Origin: Solilutibacter tolerans | GTDB lineage: Bacteria > Pseudomonadota > Gammaproteobacteria > Xanthomonadales > Xanthomonadaceae | Direction of reading: 5' to 3' | NCBI RefSeq assembly: GCF_900155935.1 | Contig: NZ_FTLW01000002.1 | Coordinates: 1-64,000 of the forward strand | DNA length: 64,000 nucleotides | In this document: in pieces, positions 15,244 to 23,486 of the stretch | Numbering within the stretch: the stretch's first letter is position 1 | Layout: each line of letters opens with the position of its first letter | Translations under genes and position numbers: made by a program | The notes under the pieces: model-generated | The model's database searches: none | What the model was told of the DNA's origin: nothing | The model's input: the letters and a program-made list of their open reading frames with translations, nothing else

Positions 15244-17178
15244 ATGCCACTGCACCGACTACTCGCCTTCCTGTGTGTTCTGTGGCTGTGTGGCTGCTCG
15301 ACATTGCAGGAATTTCGCCCAACCGTGCAGGCGCGCGCGTTGACGCCAGGCGAGTACATCTCGGTCAAACGAGGCGACATCCTCACCACCGGCAAGCTCA
15401 GCGCCGCCACCCTCGAAACCCTCAATCTGGCTGCGCTGGCCAGTGACGCTTGCAAGACACCGACGCCGCATTGCATCGGTGCGTTAACCACTACTGCCGG
15501 ACTGACTGAAGAACAGCGACATTCCGCATTGGCAGAAGTCTCGCTGGCCATCGCCTTGATGCAGCCCCCGCTAACCGATCAGCCAACGAATTTCGGATTG
15601 GACCAGTGGTTGCAAGTAGCGCGATATAGCTACGCCTACTTGTTCTTTACCGATCGCAAACCCGGCCCGCGTGCCTTCGAAGACCGGCAAACCCAGGTCC
15701 GCGACTATTACAACCTGGCCTCGCAAGAAGTAGCGCAACGGTTGTTCCTGCACATCAGCAAGGCCGATGATGCACAGGCGCTGCTAGGCCACGAGTTTGA
15801 TGTCGATGGCTGGAAGGTTCGAATCGAAATGACAGGCATGCACCTCCCAGCCAATGCGCCTCTCGCACGAGAACTGGTGCCCGCCTCTTCACTGGCATTC
15901 GTCGGGCTGCATAGCACCCATCGCCGCGATGGTCTTGGCGCCGAACTGATCGCTGTCACCGATGAAGTCCGCACGGCCGCGCAGGCCCCGCAGACGGACT
16001 GGAGCGAAATGCCAGCACGCGTTGTGACCAGCCTGGTGCGTTTCGATGCGGAGGAGCTTCCTCAACTGATGGCCACCCGACACGTCACCTTGGCATCGTT
16101 CGACCCGACCCGCTTCGACAAGGTGCAGTTGCACGGCCAGACCGTGCCACTGGCCGCCAACTTCAGCGCAGGCTATGCGTTGTGGCTGGCCCGCTCGGGT
16201 TTCAACCGGCAATCGCTCTCCAGCTTGTTCGGCAACGCCAACAGTTTGTCGCGTGCGCACCTGTTCTTGCTCGAACCATTCGACCCCAACCGCCGCATCC
16301 TGTTGATGATCCACGGCCTGGCCAGCAGTCCCGAGGCCTGGACCAATGTTGCCAACGACGTGATGGGCGATGAAGCCCTGCGTCGCGAATACCAGATCTG
16401 GCAGATCTACTACCCCACTAACCTGCCGATCCCGATCAACCACGCCGCCATTCGGAAGACCCTACGATCCGCGCTTCATCATTACGACCCACAGGGCACC
16501 ACAACCGCATCGCACGACATGGTCGTGGTTGGCCACAGCATGGGCGGGATTATCTCGCGCCTGTTGGTGTCCTCGTCGGGCGATGGCTTGCTCGCACTGA
16601 CGCGCCGAGACCATCGCCTGACCGATGAAAGCTATGCGCGGGTCAAAGCCGAGTTCGGCGAGATCCTGGAGTTCCAGCCCATCCCCAACATCACGCGTGC
16701 TGTATTCGTCGCTGCACCGCATGGCGGCACCGATGTCGCAGGCGGTTGGCTGGGACGTCAAATCTCAAAATTCGTGCGCCTTCCTGCAGCGCTACAAGCA
16801 GAGGTGCAGCGCCTCATTGATGGGGATGATGCGCCGCCTCGGCGTAGAGATGACTCACCCCTGTTCAACAGCGTCTCCAGTCTTGATCGCAACAACCCAT
16901 TCGTTCGTGCCGCCACCGACCTGTCTATCTCGCCGCGCGTGACCTACCACTCGATCATCGCCCGCGCAGATCCAGAAATTCCAATCCCCGAATCCGATGA
17001 CGGCTTGGTGCCATATTGGAGTTCGCATCTCGACGGCGCCGCCTCGGAGCGCGTGATCACGTCCGGACATAGCGTGCAGGAAGCCACGGAGGCCATCTTC
17101 GAATTGCGCCGCATCCTGCATCAAGACCGCAGGGAGCATGCAAAGCAAAGCCCCACCAGTGCTGCAGACGGGCGCTAG
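15244..17178 (+). CDS. alpha/beta-hydrolase (lipase-like) lipoprotein
   Basis: A 644-residue protein with a lipoprotein signal (LLAFLCVLWLCGCSTLQEF, lipobox LCGC). The first 340 residues are a domain I do not recognise, with WLQVARYSYAYLFFTDRKPGPRAFEDRQTQVRDYYNLA. The second half is an alpha/beta-hydrolase: ILLMIHGLASSPEAWTNV (oxyanion hole region), VVVGHSMGGIISRLLV with the nucleophilic Ser, VFVAAPHGGTDVAGGW, and a candidate His in ITSGHSVQEA near the end. It is large for a lipase and probably outer-membrane anchored. It may hydrolyse lipid or ester substrates at the cell surface or periplasm. It is upstream of, but probably not cotranscribed with, the HipA-like gene. Confidence 0.85.
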   Translation: MPLHRLLAFLCVLWLCGCSTLQEFRPTVQARALTPGEYISVKRGDILTTGKLSAATLETLNLAALASDACKTPTPHCIGALTTTAGLTEEQRHSALAEVSLAIALMQPPLTDQPTNFGLDQWLQVARYSYAYLFFTDRKPGPRAFEDRQTQVRDYYNLASQEVAQRLFLHISKADDAQALLGHEFDVDGWKVRIEMTGMHLPANAPLARELVPASSLAFVGLHSTHRRDGLGAELIAVTDEVRTAAQAPQTDWSEMPARVVTSLVRFDAEELPQLMATRHVTLASFDPTRFDKVQLHGQTVPLAANFSAGYALWLARSGFNRQSLSSLFGNANSLSRAHLFLLEPFDPNRRILLMIHGLASSPEAWTNVANDVMGDEALRREYQIWQIYYPTNLPIPINHAAIRKTLRSALHHYDPQGTTTASHDMVVVGHSMGGIISRLLVSSSGDGLLALTRRDHRLTDESYARVKAEFGEILEFQPIPNITRAVFVAAPHGGTDVAGGWLGRQISKFVRLPAALQAEVQRLIDGDDAPPRRRDDSPLFNSVSSLDRNNPFVRAATDLSISPRVTYHSIIARADPEIPIPESDDGLVPYWSSHLDGAASERVITSGHSVQEATEAIFELRRILHQDRREHAKQSPTSAADGR

Positions 17179-17186
17179 ACTGGCAC
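17174..17186 (+). promoter_or_regulatory. extended -10-like element before the HipA-like gene
   Basis: GCTAGACTGGCAC lies 21 bp before the GTG start at 17208. TAGACT matches four of six bases of the -10 consensus. The identical 13-mer occurs on the minus strand before mreB (60712-60724), which suggests a promoter element used in this genome; a -35 box is not evident. Confidence 0.4.
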
Positions 17187-17207
17187 ATCCGATCTTGCAG
17201 GCATGAC

Positions 17208-17975
17208 GTGCGCTCAATCGACATCCATCGTTATGTGACCCCACTGCGCGAAGGCGGCTCGCTGCCGGCCATCGTCGAGGGCGATGACAACGGCCTGTAC
17301 GTACTCAAGTTTCGTGGTGCGGGCCAGGGCGCGCGCGCCTTGGTCGCCGAATGGATCGGCGGAGAAATCGCACGCACGCTTGGTTTGCCCATGCCAGAGA
17401 TCGTCGCGGCCACGCTCAACCCTGCGCTGGCCAGCACCGAGGGTGACCCGGAGATCCAGGACCTCATCCGCGCGAGCAGCGGCTTGAACCTGGCGCTCGA
17501 TTATTTGCCGGGCGCTGCCACCTTCGACCCTGCGGTGGATGTCATCGACGGCGAACTGGCCTCGCGCGTTGTGTGGCTGGACGCGTTCCTGTCCAACGTG
17601 GACCGCACGGCCCGCAACCCCAACCTGCTCATCTGGCATCGCCGCTTGTGGCTGATCGATCACGGCGCTGCTTTGTATTTTCACCACGCATGGAATGGTT
17701 CTGATGCCAACCCTGCCAGCCGTTTCCCTCTGATTCGCGATCACGTCCTGCTGCCGGCTGCCGATCAGATCCCTGCGATCGATCGCGACTGCGCCGCGCG
17801 CCTGACAGACGAAGTGATCCGCAACATCGTCGCCGCGCTACCCGACGACTGGCTAACGGGCGAAGGCCTGTTGGCTGACCCCGCACTGCATCGACAGGCG
17901 TATGTCGATTACCTGACCCGCCGCGTGCGCGACCGCCAAGGTTTTGTCGAGGAGGCTATCAATGCCCGCGCTTGA
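17208..17975 (+). CDS. HipA-like kinase (HipA_2 type)
   Basis: The 255-residue protein begins with GTG; no ATG is available nearby. Kinase features: ATP-lysine candidate in YVLKFRG (K34), GGEIARTLGLPMPEIV (helix C-like), the catalytic segment FLSNVDRTARNPNLL (D132, R133, N137, N139) and IDHGAAL (D151, the DFG equivalent). This is the short HipA-like kinase family found next to DUF3037 genes. HipA itself phosphorylates glutamyl-tRNA synthetase; the target here is unknown. The DUF3037 gene overlaps it by 14 bp. No HipB-type HTH antitoxin is present. Confidence 0.85.
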   Translation: MRSIDIHRYVTPLREGGSLPAIVEGDDNGLYVLKFRGAGQGARALVAEWIGGEIARTLGLPMPEIVAATLNPALASTEGDPEIQDLIRASSGLNLALDYLPGAATFDPAVDVIDGELASRVVWLDAFLSNVDRTARNPNLLIWHRRLWLIDHGAALYFHHAWNGSDANPASRFPLIRDHVLLPAADQIPAIDRDCAARLTDEVIRNIVAALPDDWLTGEGLLADPALHRQAYVDYLTRRVRDRQGFVEEAINARA

Positions 17976-18357
17976 TACCTACGACTATGCAGTGATTCGC
18001 GTGGTGCCCCGTGTTGAACGCGGCGAATTCATCAATGCCGGCATCTTGTTGTCGCGCCAGCAGCCGGCCTTCTTGCAGGCACGCATCCATCTGGACGAGG
18101 CGCGCGTACTCGCGCTCGACCCGAGCGCAGACATCGAGATGATTCGTCGCCATCTGGATGCAATTCCGGCAATTTGCGCTGGGGCGATTGGCTCCGGTCC
18201 CATCGGGCAATTGCCGCTGCGCGCACGGTTCCATTGGCTCACCGCGACACGCAGTTCCATCATCCAAACCTCACCCGTACACAGCGGTCAATGCACGCAG
18301 CCCGACGTTGCCATCGAACATCTATTGACACGCATGGTGCTGCCGCCAGCCAATTGA
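17962..18357 (+). CDS. DUF3037 protein, partner of the HipA-like kinase
   Basis: The start at 17962 (MPALDTYDYAVIRVVPRVERGEF) is marked by GAGGAGG 6 bp upstream and lies within the end of the kinase gene. The 131-residue protein begins with the DUF3037 signature YDYAVIRVVPRVERGEFINAGILL and ends with PDVAIEHLLTRMVLPPAN. DUF3037 genes are, to my knowledge, found next to HipA-like kinase genes, which points to a joint function, but none is established. It could be a regulator, an immunity-like partner or a substrate. Confidence 0.85.
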   Translation: MPALDTYDYAVIRVVPRVERGEFINAGILLSRQQPAFLQARIHLDEARVLALDPSADIEMIRRHLDAIPAICAGAIGSGPIGQLPLRARFHWLTATRSSIIQTSPVHSGQCTQPDVAIEHLLTRMVLPPAN

Positions 18358-18420
18358 TCGGTAGGCCCATGTGCGATCTCGCAATGCTTCGTGTGATACC
18401 GATGCTGCCCCGCCGGGTTG

Positions 18421-19053
18421 TCAGGCAAGTTGATCTGCTTCCACCACCGTCAAGCCGCGCGCCGGGTTGAGCGCTGCATCCACCAAGGCATCCGCGATGC
18501 GCTCGGCGCGACTTGGCCGCCACTTCATTGGCAAGATCGGACGCAGGAATCGAGAGACCGCCAACAAGCGAGCTTCACCCGGGCGCGACTCCGCACGCTC
18601 GCCATCGATCAAGCCAGGACGCACCAACACCAAGGCTTCGTAGTCGAGCGCGGCGAGTGCCTCTTCCAATTCGCCCTTGACCCGATTGTAGAAGACCGAT
18701 GAGCGGGCATTGGCGCCCATGGCCGAGTTGAGCACATACGTCTTTGCCCCGTACTTGCGTGCAAGGCGTGCGATCTGCAATGGGTAGTCGTGGTCAACGC
18801 GGCGGAACGCTGCTTGCGAGCCGGCGATGGCAATGGTCGTACCAAGCGTGCAGATGACCGCATCGACATCCCACCACTCGGCGTCTTCGGGCAGGCTGTC
18901 GAAATCGATGACCGGATTGAGCAGGTGCGGATGTTGGGTATCCAGAGGCCTACGCGTTGGCGCAATCACGCGTGTAACCCCGGGCGTATCCAGCAAGCGC
19001 CGCAATACCAAGCGGCCGACCAAACCTGTCGCCCCCACATGGAGAATTTTCAT
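18421..19053 (-). CDS. NAD(P)-binding oxidoreductase (atypical SDR, HTATIP2-like)
   Basis: A 210-residue Rossmann protein with ILHVGATGLVGRLVLRRLL (GATGLVG, the dinucleotide motif), ICTLGTTIAIAGSQAAF, VDHDYPLQIARLARKYG and YVLNSAMGANARSSVFYNRVKGELEEAL (Tyr and Lys of an SDR active site). It matches the NAD(P)H-binding NmrA/HTATIP2-like group that reduces small ketones or senses the NADPH ratio. It is divergent from the second pirin gene (about 107 bp between starts), so they may share a control region. Confidence 0.88.
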   Translation of the reverse strand: MKILHVGATGLVGRLVLRRLLDTPGVTRVIAPTRRPLDTQHPHLLNPVIDFDSLPEDAEWWDVDAVICTLGTTIAIAGSQAAFRRVDHDYPLQIARLARKYGAKTYVLNSAMGANARSSVFYNRVKGELEEALAALDYEALVLVRPGLIDGERAESRPGEARLLAVSRFLRPILPMKWRPSRAERIADALVDAALNPARGLTVVEADQLA

Positions 19054-19160
19054 CCAGATACCTTCAAGTTGATCTGCACACCGATGATGCCATCGCGGCG
19101 ACCATTCGCACTCATCATCGCCATGCTAATTTCCGGAGAAGTCGACCTACCTAGACCGCC

Positions 19161-19997
19161 ATGAGCCAGCGACAAGTCCAATTCATCGTGGCTTCCGATC
19201 TCGTCATCGATGATGGCGACATGCGCCTATGGCGCGCGCTGCCAGTGAACCAGCGCGAATCACTGGGCCCGTTCGTATTTGTCGATCACTACCGCCATCA
19301 AAGCCGACGCGGCATTGGTGACAAGCCGCATCCGCATGCAGGCATCGAGGTAATCAGCTATTTGCTGGAAGGTGGCGCGGAGCATCGTGACAGCCTGGGC
19401 TTTCGCGACACGCTCGGCCCCGGTGATGCGCAACGCATCCGCGCGGGACGCGGCATGTTGCATGCGGAGCAACCCAGCGGCGGACGCCATGGCCTGCAAC
19501 TATGGACCAGCCTGCCGCCATCGATGAAATTCGTCGATCCAGAATACGCCTCGATTCGCGCCGCGGATATTCCAGAGATCGACACATCGGGCGCGTGCGT
19601 GCGCGTGATTGCCGGCCAAGTGAACGGTGTCACCGGGTCGATGCAGAACGCGCAGCCCACCCTGTTCGCGCATGTGCAACTGGAGCCTGGCGCGCATATT
19701 GATCTGGATGTCGATGCCGAAGAGCTCGGCTTATACGTGCTGGAAGGTGCCGCCGAAGGTCCCGCAGGCGAAGTATTGATCCCCGGCTCGCTCGGCGTAT
19801 TTGGCCCCGGCTCACGGGTCACGTTGAAGGCAGCAGCCAGTCAGCCTGCGAACATCGCCTTGATAGGTGGTGCGCCGGTGGAAGGCGAACTAGTGTTCGC
19901 CGGCCCTTTCGTCATGGATACGCCTGAAAACGCACAGCGTGCGCAGCAGGATTTCCTCAGCGGCAAGATGGGGCAACTGGATGGCGTGCCCTTCTGA
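19161..19997 (+). CDS. pirin family protein, second copy
   Basis: A 278-residue bicupin. The metal site is HPHAGIEVISYLLEGGAEHRDSLG, and a second conserved segment is RIRAGRGMLHAEQPSGGRHGLQLW. The C-terminal part has YVLEGAAEGPAGE and IALIGGAPVEGELVFAGPFVMDTPE. It is only moderately similar to the pirin at 10694 (that one has HPHRGFET), so it belongs to a different subfamily, closer to YhhW-like proteins. It may bind iron or nickel and act on flavonoids or as a redox sensor. It stands alone. Confidence 0.92.
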   Translation: MSQRQVQFIVASDLVIDDGDMRLWRALPVNQRESLGPFVFVDHYRHQSRRGIGDKPHPHAGIEVISYLLEGGAEHRDSLGFRDTLGPGDAQRIRAGRGMLHAEQPSGGRHGLQLWTSLPPSMKFVDPEYASIRAADIPEIDTSGACVRVIAGQVNGVTGSMQNAQPTLFAHVQLEPGAHIDLDVDAEELGLYVLEGAAEGPAGEVLIPGSLGVFGPGSRVTLKAAASQPANIALIGGAPVEGELVFAGPFVMDTPENAQRAQQDFLSGKMGQLDGVPF

Positions 19998-20203
19998 CCA
20001 CGCCAAGCCATTTTGTGCAGCCACTCAGATCCCCCACAGGACGTAACAAATCGCTGCTTATCGATGAACATCATTCAGGCTTGTGTCCGAGATTGACCAT
20101 TGATTAACGCGCACGATTTACGAGCAAGTTAGGCTGATACCAAGCAGTTCGCGAGCAACTGCGAACGCTTGCGCTGGATCATCCCCATGGAACGGAGAGT
20201 CAC

Positions 20204-20458
20204 ATGCAATCATCCAAATTCATTGCTCTTGCCGTCGCTGGCGTTATGGCAGCCGGCTTGCTTACAGCAACAGAATCCAAGGCATACGATCCTTGCCAAC
20301 GTGCCTTGCAGGAACTGCAAGAAGCCGAGGCAGCCTGGTATCGCTGGATGAGGAACAATTGTCCCCGCAGCGGCCCATGCACCAACAATGAGCGTGGCCA
20401 CATGCTTGTGGATCGCGTCAACATTGCACGAGCGCAAGTGCAGCGCGAATGCTACTGA
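20204..20458 (+). CDS. small exported protein, function unknown
   Basis: An 84-residue product with a signal peptide (KFIALAVAGVMAAGLLTATESKA-YD) and GGAGAG 5 bp before the ATG. The mature part, about 58 residues, is helical and has four cysteines (DPCQRAL, NNCPRSGPC, RECY), which could make two disulphides. The middle reads LQEAEAAWYRWMRNNC. I do not recognise a family. It is monocistronic: a good terminator follows 22 bp later. Confidence 0.7.
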   Translation: MQSSKFIALAVAGVMAAGLLTATESKAYDPCQRALQELQEAEAAWYRWMRNNCPRSGPCTNNERGHMLVDRVNIARAQVQRECY

Positions 20459-20479
20459 GCCTTTGCGATCAACCAAACA

Positions 20480-20506
20480 AAAAAGCGGGCATTGCCCGCT
20501 TTTTTA
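20480..20506 (+). terminator. rho-independent terminator
   Basis: AGCGGGC and GCCCGCT around ATT, with an A run before and TTTTTT after, so it would work in both directions. It ends the small exported protein gene on the plus strand and could stop transcripts from the minus-strand gene at 20636. Confidence 0.85.
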
Positions 20507-20608
20507 ATTCTCAATCCTGCGCAACCAACCACCTCGGCCAGGCAATACCAGAAGCCTGAGCCCATAGATCACCACAAATCACCGCAATCAATCTCGCAAT
20601 ATTTTTAC

Positions 20609-20634
20609 TGGGAAATCTGACCCCGCTTTCTGGC
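20609..20634. repeat. CTGACCCC repeat next to the unknown gene
   Basis: AAATCTGACCCCGCTTTC sits directly beyond the stop of the gene at 20636. It is of the same style as the GTCCCTGACACC repeats in this window (AAAT/AACTG followed by a CTGAC or CCTGAC core). One copy is seen here. Confidence 0.4.
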
Positions 20635-20635
20635 T

Positions 20636-21307
20636 TTAACAAGTATTCGGGATGCAGTCTGCGTACTGCTTTTGTAACACAGGCAGCATTGGGGACGACA
20701 AACCATGCGCCATTCGAACGACATTGGTCACCATGATTAGCATTCCATTTGCATTGACGAGCAACGACCCGGCTTGTTGAGGGGGAAAGGCCACCAAACT
20801 CTGCACAACAGGCCGAATGCCTCCATGCACGTACGAATGCATGGCCCGCCAAGTTGCATCCTTTAGTTCCACGAGGCACCGATGAATCTCAGGCGGATGG
20901 TGTCGCGAAATCATATCCAGCATGGCCGCGACATCAGGGCCCTTGCGCGTCTCTGCATCGGACTTGATTGCTTGATCGTTTGGAGTGAAAAAACCTTCAA
21001 TCCATGCATCCTCAGCGCCACGCAATGCCCAGATGGCGCGTACTAACGACTCATATGCGGGCCGCACTAATGCCATCGCCGATACATCCAAATCATGCTG
21101 GATGAGTACCCATTGCGAAGCCGAATGCTGCCTGACTATGTTGGCGAAGCCTCGAACTGTTACCACCCGTAAGTCAGTCGGTTCGGGCAACTCATCCCAG
21201 AGCGGTTCTAGCGCGCCCCGCAACAAGCGAGTTCCATTTTTGATGCGCTCCAATCGATCAACGGAATTCACAAAACTGTCCCTGGCACCTTTTCCCTTGG
21301 CTCTCAT
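20636..21307 (-). CDS. protein of unknown function (DUF6988-like), AT-richer
   Basis: A 223-residue, mainly helical, soluble protein: LERIKNGTRLLRGALEPLW, QWVLIQHDLDVSAMALVRPAYESLVRAIWAL, WRAMHSYVHGGIRPVV. The centre (VRPAYESLVRAIW, with MHSYVHGG later) recalls small proteins annotated as DUF6988 or AbiV/HEPN-like, but I am not sure. The ATG at 21307 overlaps the chrA stop by 4 bp. However, its first 12 residues are encoded by a GTCCCTGGCACC repeat (21272-21294), so a GTG at 21271 (VNSVDRLERIK) may be the original start. Base composition is visibly lower in GC than neighbours, suggesting acquisition. Confidence 0.55.
   Translation of the reverse strand: MRAKGKGARDSFVNSVDRLERIKNGTRLLRGALEPLWDELPEPTDLRVVTVRGFANIVRQHSASQWVLIQHDLDVSAMALVRPAYESLVRAIWALRGAEDAWIEGFFTPNDQAIKSDAETRKGPDVAAMLDMISRHHPPEIHRCLVELKDATWRAMHSYVHGGIRPVVQSLVAFPPQQAGSLLVNANGMLIMVTNVVRMAHGLSSPMLPVLQKQYADCIPNTC
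21272..21294. repeat. GTCCCTGGCACC repeat inside a gene start
   Basis: AAAACTGTCCCTGGCACCTTTT differs by one base from the copies at 25259-25350 (GTCCCTGACACC). It spans the first codons of the gene at 20636-21307, directly beyond the end of chrA. Confidence 0.6.
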
Positions 21308-22563
21308 CCACCCAGTCTGCCCAACAAGCCGCCGTATAAGGCCGCCCCCACTATCACCGCCGGCACCAACCAGCGCGCCTTCGACCAGAACAGCACGCCC
21401 AGCACCACGCAGAACACCAACGCGCCTTGCGCGCTTCGAATGTTGCCGATCAACAAGGCGAGCGTGGTGCCTGCGATCAACCCGACCACTGCCGCGGTGA
21501 CGCCAGCCAGAAACTCCGCCACGCGCGGGCGGTGCACCCAGCGCTCCATCGCGTCATGGCCAAGCAAGGTGAAGGAGAACGCCGGCAAGAACACACCTGC
21601 GGTCATCGCCAGCGCACCCGGCAGGCCACCGCCGATGTAACCCACGAATGTCGCAAAAATCACCAGCGGCGCGGGCAACAAACCGGACAGCGCAACGCCA
21701 TCCAGAAACTGGCCATTGCTCATCCATGCGCCTTGGCTCACCGCATCGCGCTGCAGGAACGGGATGACGGTGTACGCGCCACCAAAGGTCAGCAAGCCCG
21801 CCTTCAAGCCCGACCAAAACAGCGGCCCTGCGCCCATCGTGCCGACCACGGCCGCATTCCGACCGATGTCTGCGCGGCTGGACAAGGCCTGCAATCCACT
21901 CAGGCCAGCGTCGCGCCAGATCTTCGCGCCGATCAAGGCGACGGCGATCGCGAGCAATACGCTCGCAATGCGATGCCGCCCCTCATGCGCGCACAGGTAG
22001 ATGATGCCGCCCACCGCGAGCACCACGGCGAAATGCACATCGGCGAGCTGCGCCAGCATCGCGACGGCGGCGACCAGCCACAGCCATCGGTCTTCCAACA
22101 CGTGGCCACCGATGCGAAAGATCGCACGCACGATCAACGCCGCCACGGCTGCCTGCACTGCCATGAACACCGCACTCCATCCCGCCATCTGCAGGCCATG
22201 TCGCACATACAGCCACGACAGCAGCAGCATCAACAGAAAACCCGGCAGCATGAAACCCAGCCCCGCCATCACCCCGCCCCAGCGGCCGCGCGCCAGCGTG
22301 CCGAAGTACACGCAGAGCTCGTGCGCCTCCGGCCCGGGCAACACCTGGTACACCGCCAGCACGCGGTTGAACTTGTCGCCATCGATCCATCGTTCCTGAT
22401 CGACCAACGCGTGACGGAGCATCCCGATCTGCGCCACGGGCCCGCCCCAGGCCATCAAGCCGAAGCGCAAAAAGCGTAGGAACACGCCCCACAGTGACAA
22501 CGTCGGCGGCCCCTGCACGGATGCAGACGAGAGCGAAACATCGGCGGGAACATCGTTCGACAT
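21304..22563 (-). CDS. chrA: chromate transporter (ChrA family)
   Basis: A 419-residue membrane protein with two homologous CHR domains, as in the long ChrA form. Domain 1 starts FLRFGLMAWGGPVAQIGML and has YQVLPGPEAHELCVYFG; domain 2 starts FWSGLKAGLLTFGGAYTVIPFLQRDAV and has DGVALSGLLPAPLVIFATFVGYIGGGLPGAL. These match the FxxxGxxxFGG and PGP-type motifs. It would export chromate, perhaps by proton antiport. The start at 22563 is preferred to the Met three codons upstream. No ChrB regulator is visible. Confidence 0.92.
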   Translation of the reverse strand: MSNDVPADVSLSSASVQGPPTLSLWGVFLRFLRFGLMAWGGPVAQIGMLRHALVDQERWIDGDKFNRVLAVYQVLPGPEAHELCVYFGTLARGRWGGVMAGLGFMLPGFLLMLLLSWLYVRHGLQMAGWSAVFMAVQAAVAALIVRAIFRIGGHVLEDRWLWLVAAVAMLAQLADVHFAVVLAVGGIIYLCAHEGRHRIASVLLAIAVALIGAKIWRDAGLSGLQALSSRADIGRNAAVVGTMGAGPLFWSGLKAGLLTFGGAYTVIPFLQRDAVSQGAWMSNGQFLDGVALSGLLPAPLVIFATFVGYIGGGLPGALAMTAGVFLPAFSFTLLGHDAMERWVHRPRVAEFLAGVTAAVVGLIAGTTLALLIGNIRSAQGALVFCVVLGVLFWSKARWLVPAVIVGAALYGGLLGRLGG

Positions 22564-22628
22564 GGCGCGCAAGCAGATGGGAGATTAAGCGGAGTGTACC
22601 CGCGGGTTATGACGGGGTTGCTCAGTCC

Positions 22629-23183
22629 TCAGCGCAAGACATCACGCGGAAGCACCAGCCGGGCGACCGGATAGCCACGCTGCGCAGCGCGCTGGCGAAT
22701 CGCTTCGAAGTCAGCCCGCGCCATCTGCGGCGTGCGCGAGAGGACCCACAGGTAATCCCGGCTGGGCCCACCCACCACGGCCCACTGGTAATCGGGATCG
22801 ATCTCGATTACCCAATAATCCGCCCAGGTCATCGGCAGCCACGAAAGCCATGCCGGGGCAAAGCGCACTTCCAACTGGCCCGGCTGATCCGGCACGCGAC
22901 GCGCGCGGCCCTGCGAGACGATGCGCTCGCCATCCGCTTGGTCACAGGCATTGCGCACATCGACCTGACCATCATCCCGCAGCGTATAGGTCGCGGTGAT
23001 GTTGGCCACGCACTTGCGCTGGAAAAACATCGGCAAGTGGGCGATTTCATGCCACTGGCCGCTGTAGCGCTCCAGGTTCAACGTGGAGACGGCTTGATTG
23101 GGCAACGTCGCAGGCTGCGCCATGGCCATGCCACCCGGCAACAGCAAGCAAAGCGCGATCATGCAGGATCGAAACATGGCCAT
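22629..23183 (-). CDS. blc: bacterial lipocalin (Blc-like)
   Basis: A 184-residue protein with a signal peptide (MFRSCMIALCLLLPGGMAMAQP; no lipobox cysteine at the end, so probably soluble in the periplasm). Lipocalin motifs are clear: LERYSGQWHEIAHLPMFFQRKC (the GxW motif), ATYTLRDDGQVDVRNAC, YWVIEIDPDYQWAVVGGPSRDYLWVLSRTP (the TDY-like motif) and RLVL at the end. Blc binds lysophospholipids in the outer envelope. Two in-frame ATGs (23183, 23177) are possible starts. Confidence 0.92.
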   Translation of the reverse strand: MAMFRSCMIALCLLLPGGMAMAQPATLPNQAVSTLNLERYSGQWHEIAHLPMFFQRKCVANITATYTLRDDGQVDVRNACDQADGERIVSQGRARRVPDQPGQLEVRFAPAWLSWLPMTWADYWVIEIDPDYQWAVVGGPSRDYLWVLSRTPQMARADFEAIRQRAAQRGYPVARLVLPRDVLR

Positions 23184-23313
23184 GACTCAATAAAGGGCTG
23201 CGCAGCATCGTGCTCGTCGCGTGGTGAGGCGGTGAAATCGGTCCAGCACGAGGTGTTCGCACCCCGTGATCCAACACCGCCGCAGCGATGCATGCACGGT
23301 AATGGGTGCAGGC

Positions 23314-23484
23314 TTACTTCGGCTGGCGCGCCGCCCACATGTTGTCGACCAGATTCGGATAGCGACGTCCCGCCTCCTCCGCGCGCTTTCGCGCGGCATC
23401 ACGCTGCCGTTCGGTCAACGGGGTCGATGCGCCCGCGCCGGGCGGCTTGGGCTTCTTCCACGGCGGTTTGCGGGTGGCGGTCAT
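23314..23484 (-). CDS. 56-residue basic protein coupled to the upstream epimerase-like gene
   Basis: This short gene reads MTATRKPPWKKPKPPGAGAS at the start and AEEAGRRYPNLVDNMWAARQ near the end, 56 residues in all. The ATG comes 2 bases after the TGA of the gene at 23487 (TGATCATG), which indicates coupled translation. It is rich in Lys, Arg and Pro, with a helical RQRDAARKRAEEAGRR stretch and the conserved-looking RYPNLVDNMWAAR tail. Similar tiny proteins with a PYPNLVDNM tail are, as I recall, present throughout Xanthomonadaceae. The function is unknown. Confidence 0.7.
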   Translation of the reverse strand: MTATRKPPWKKPKPPGAGASTPLTERQRDAARKRAEEAGRRYPNLVDNMWAARQPK

Positions 23485-23486
23485 GA

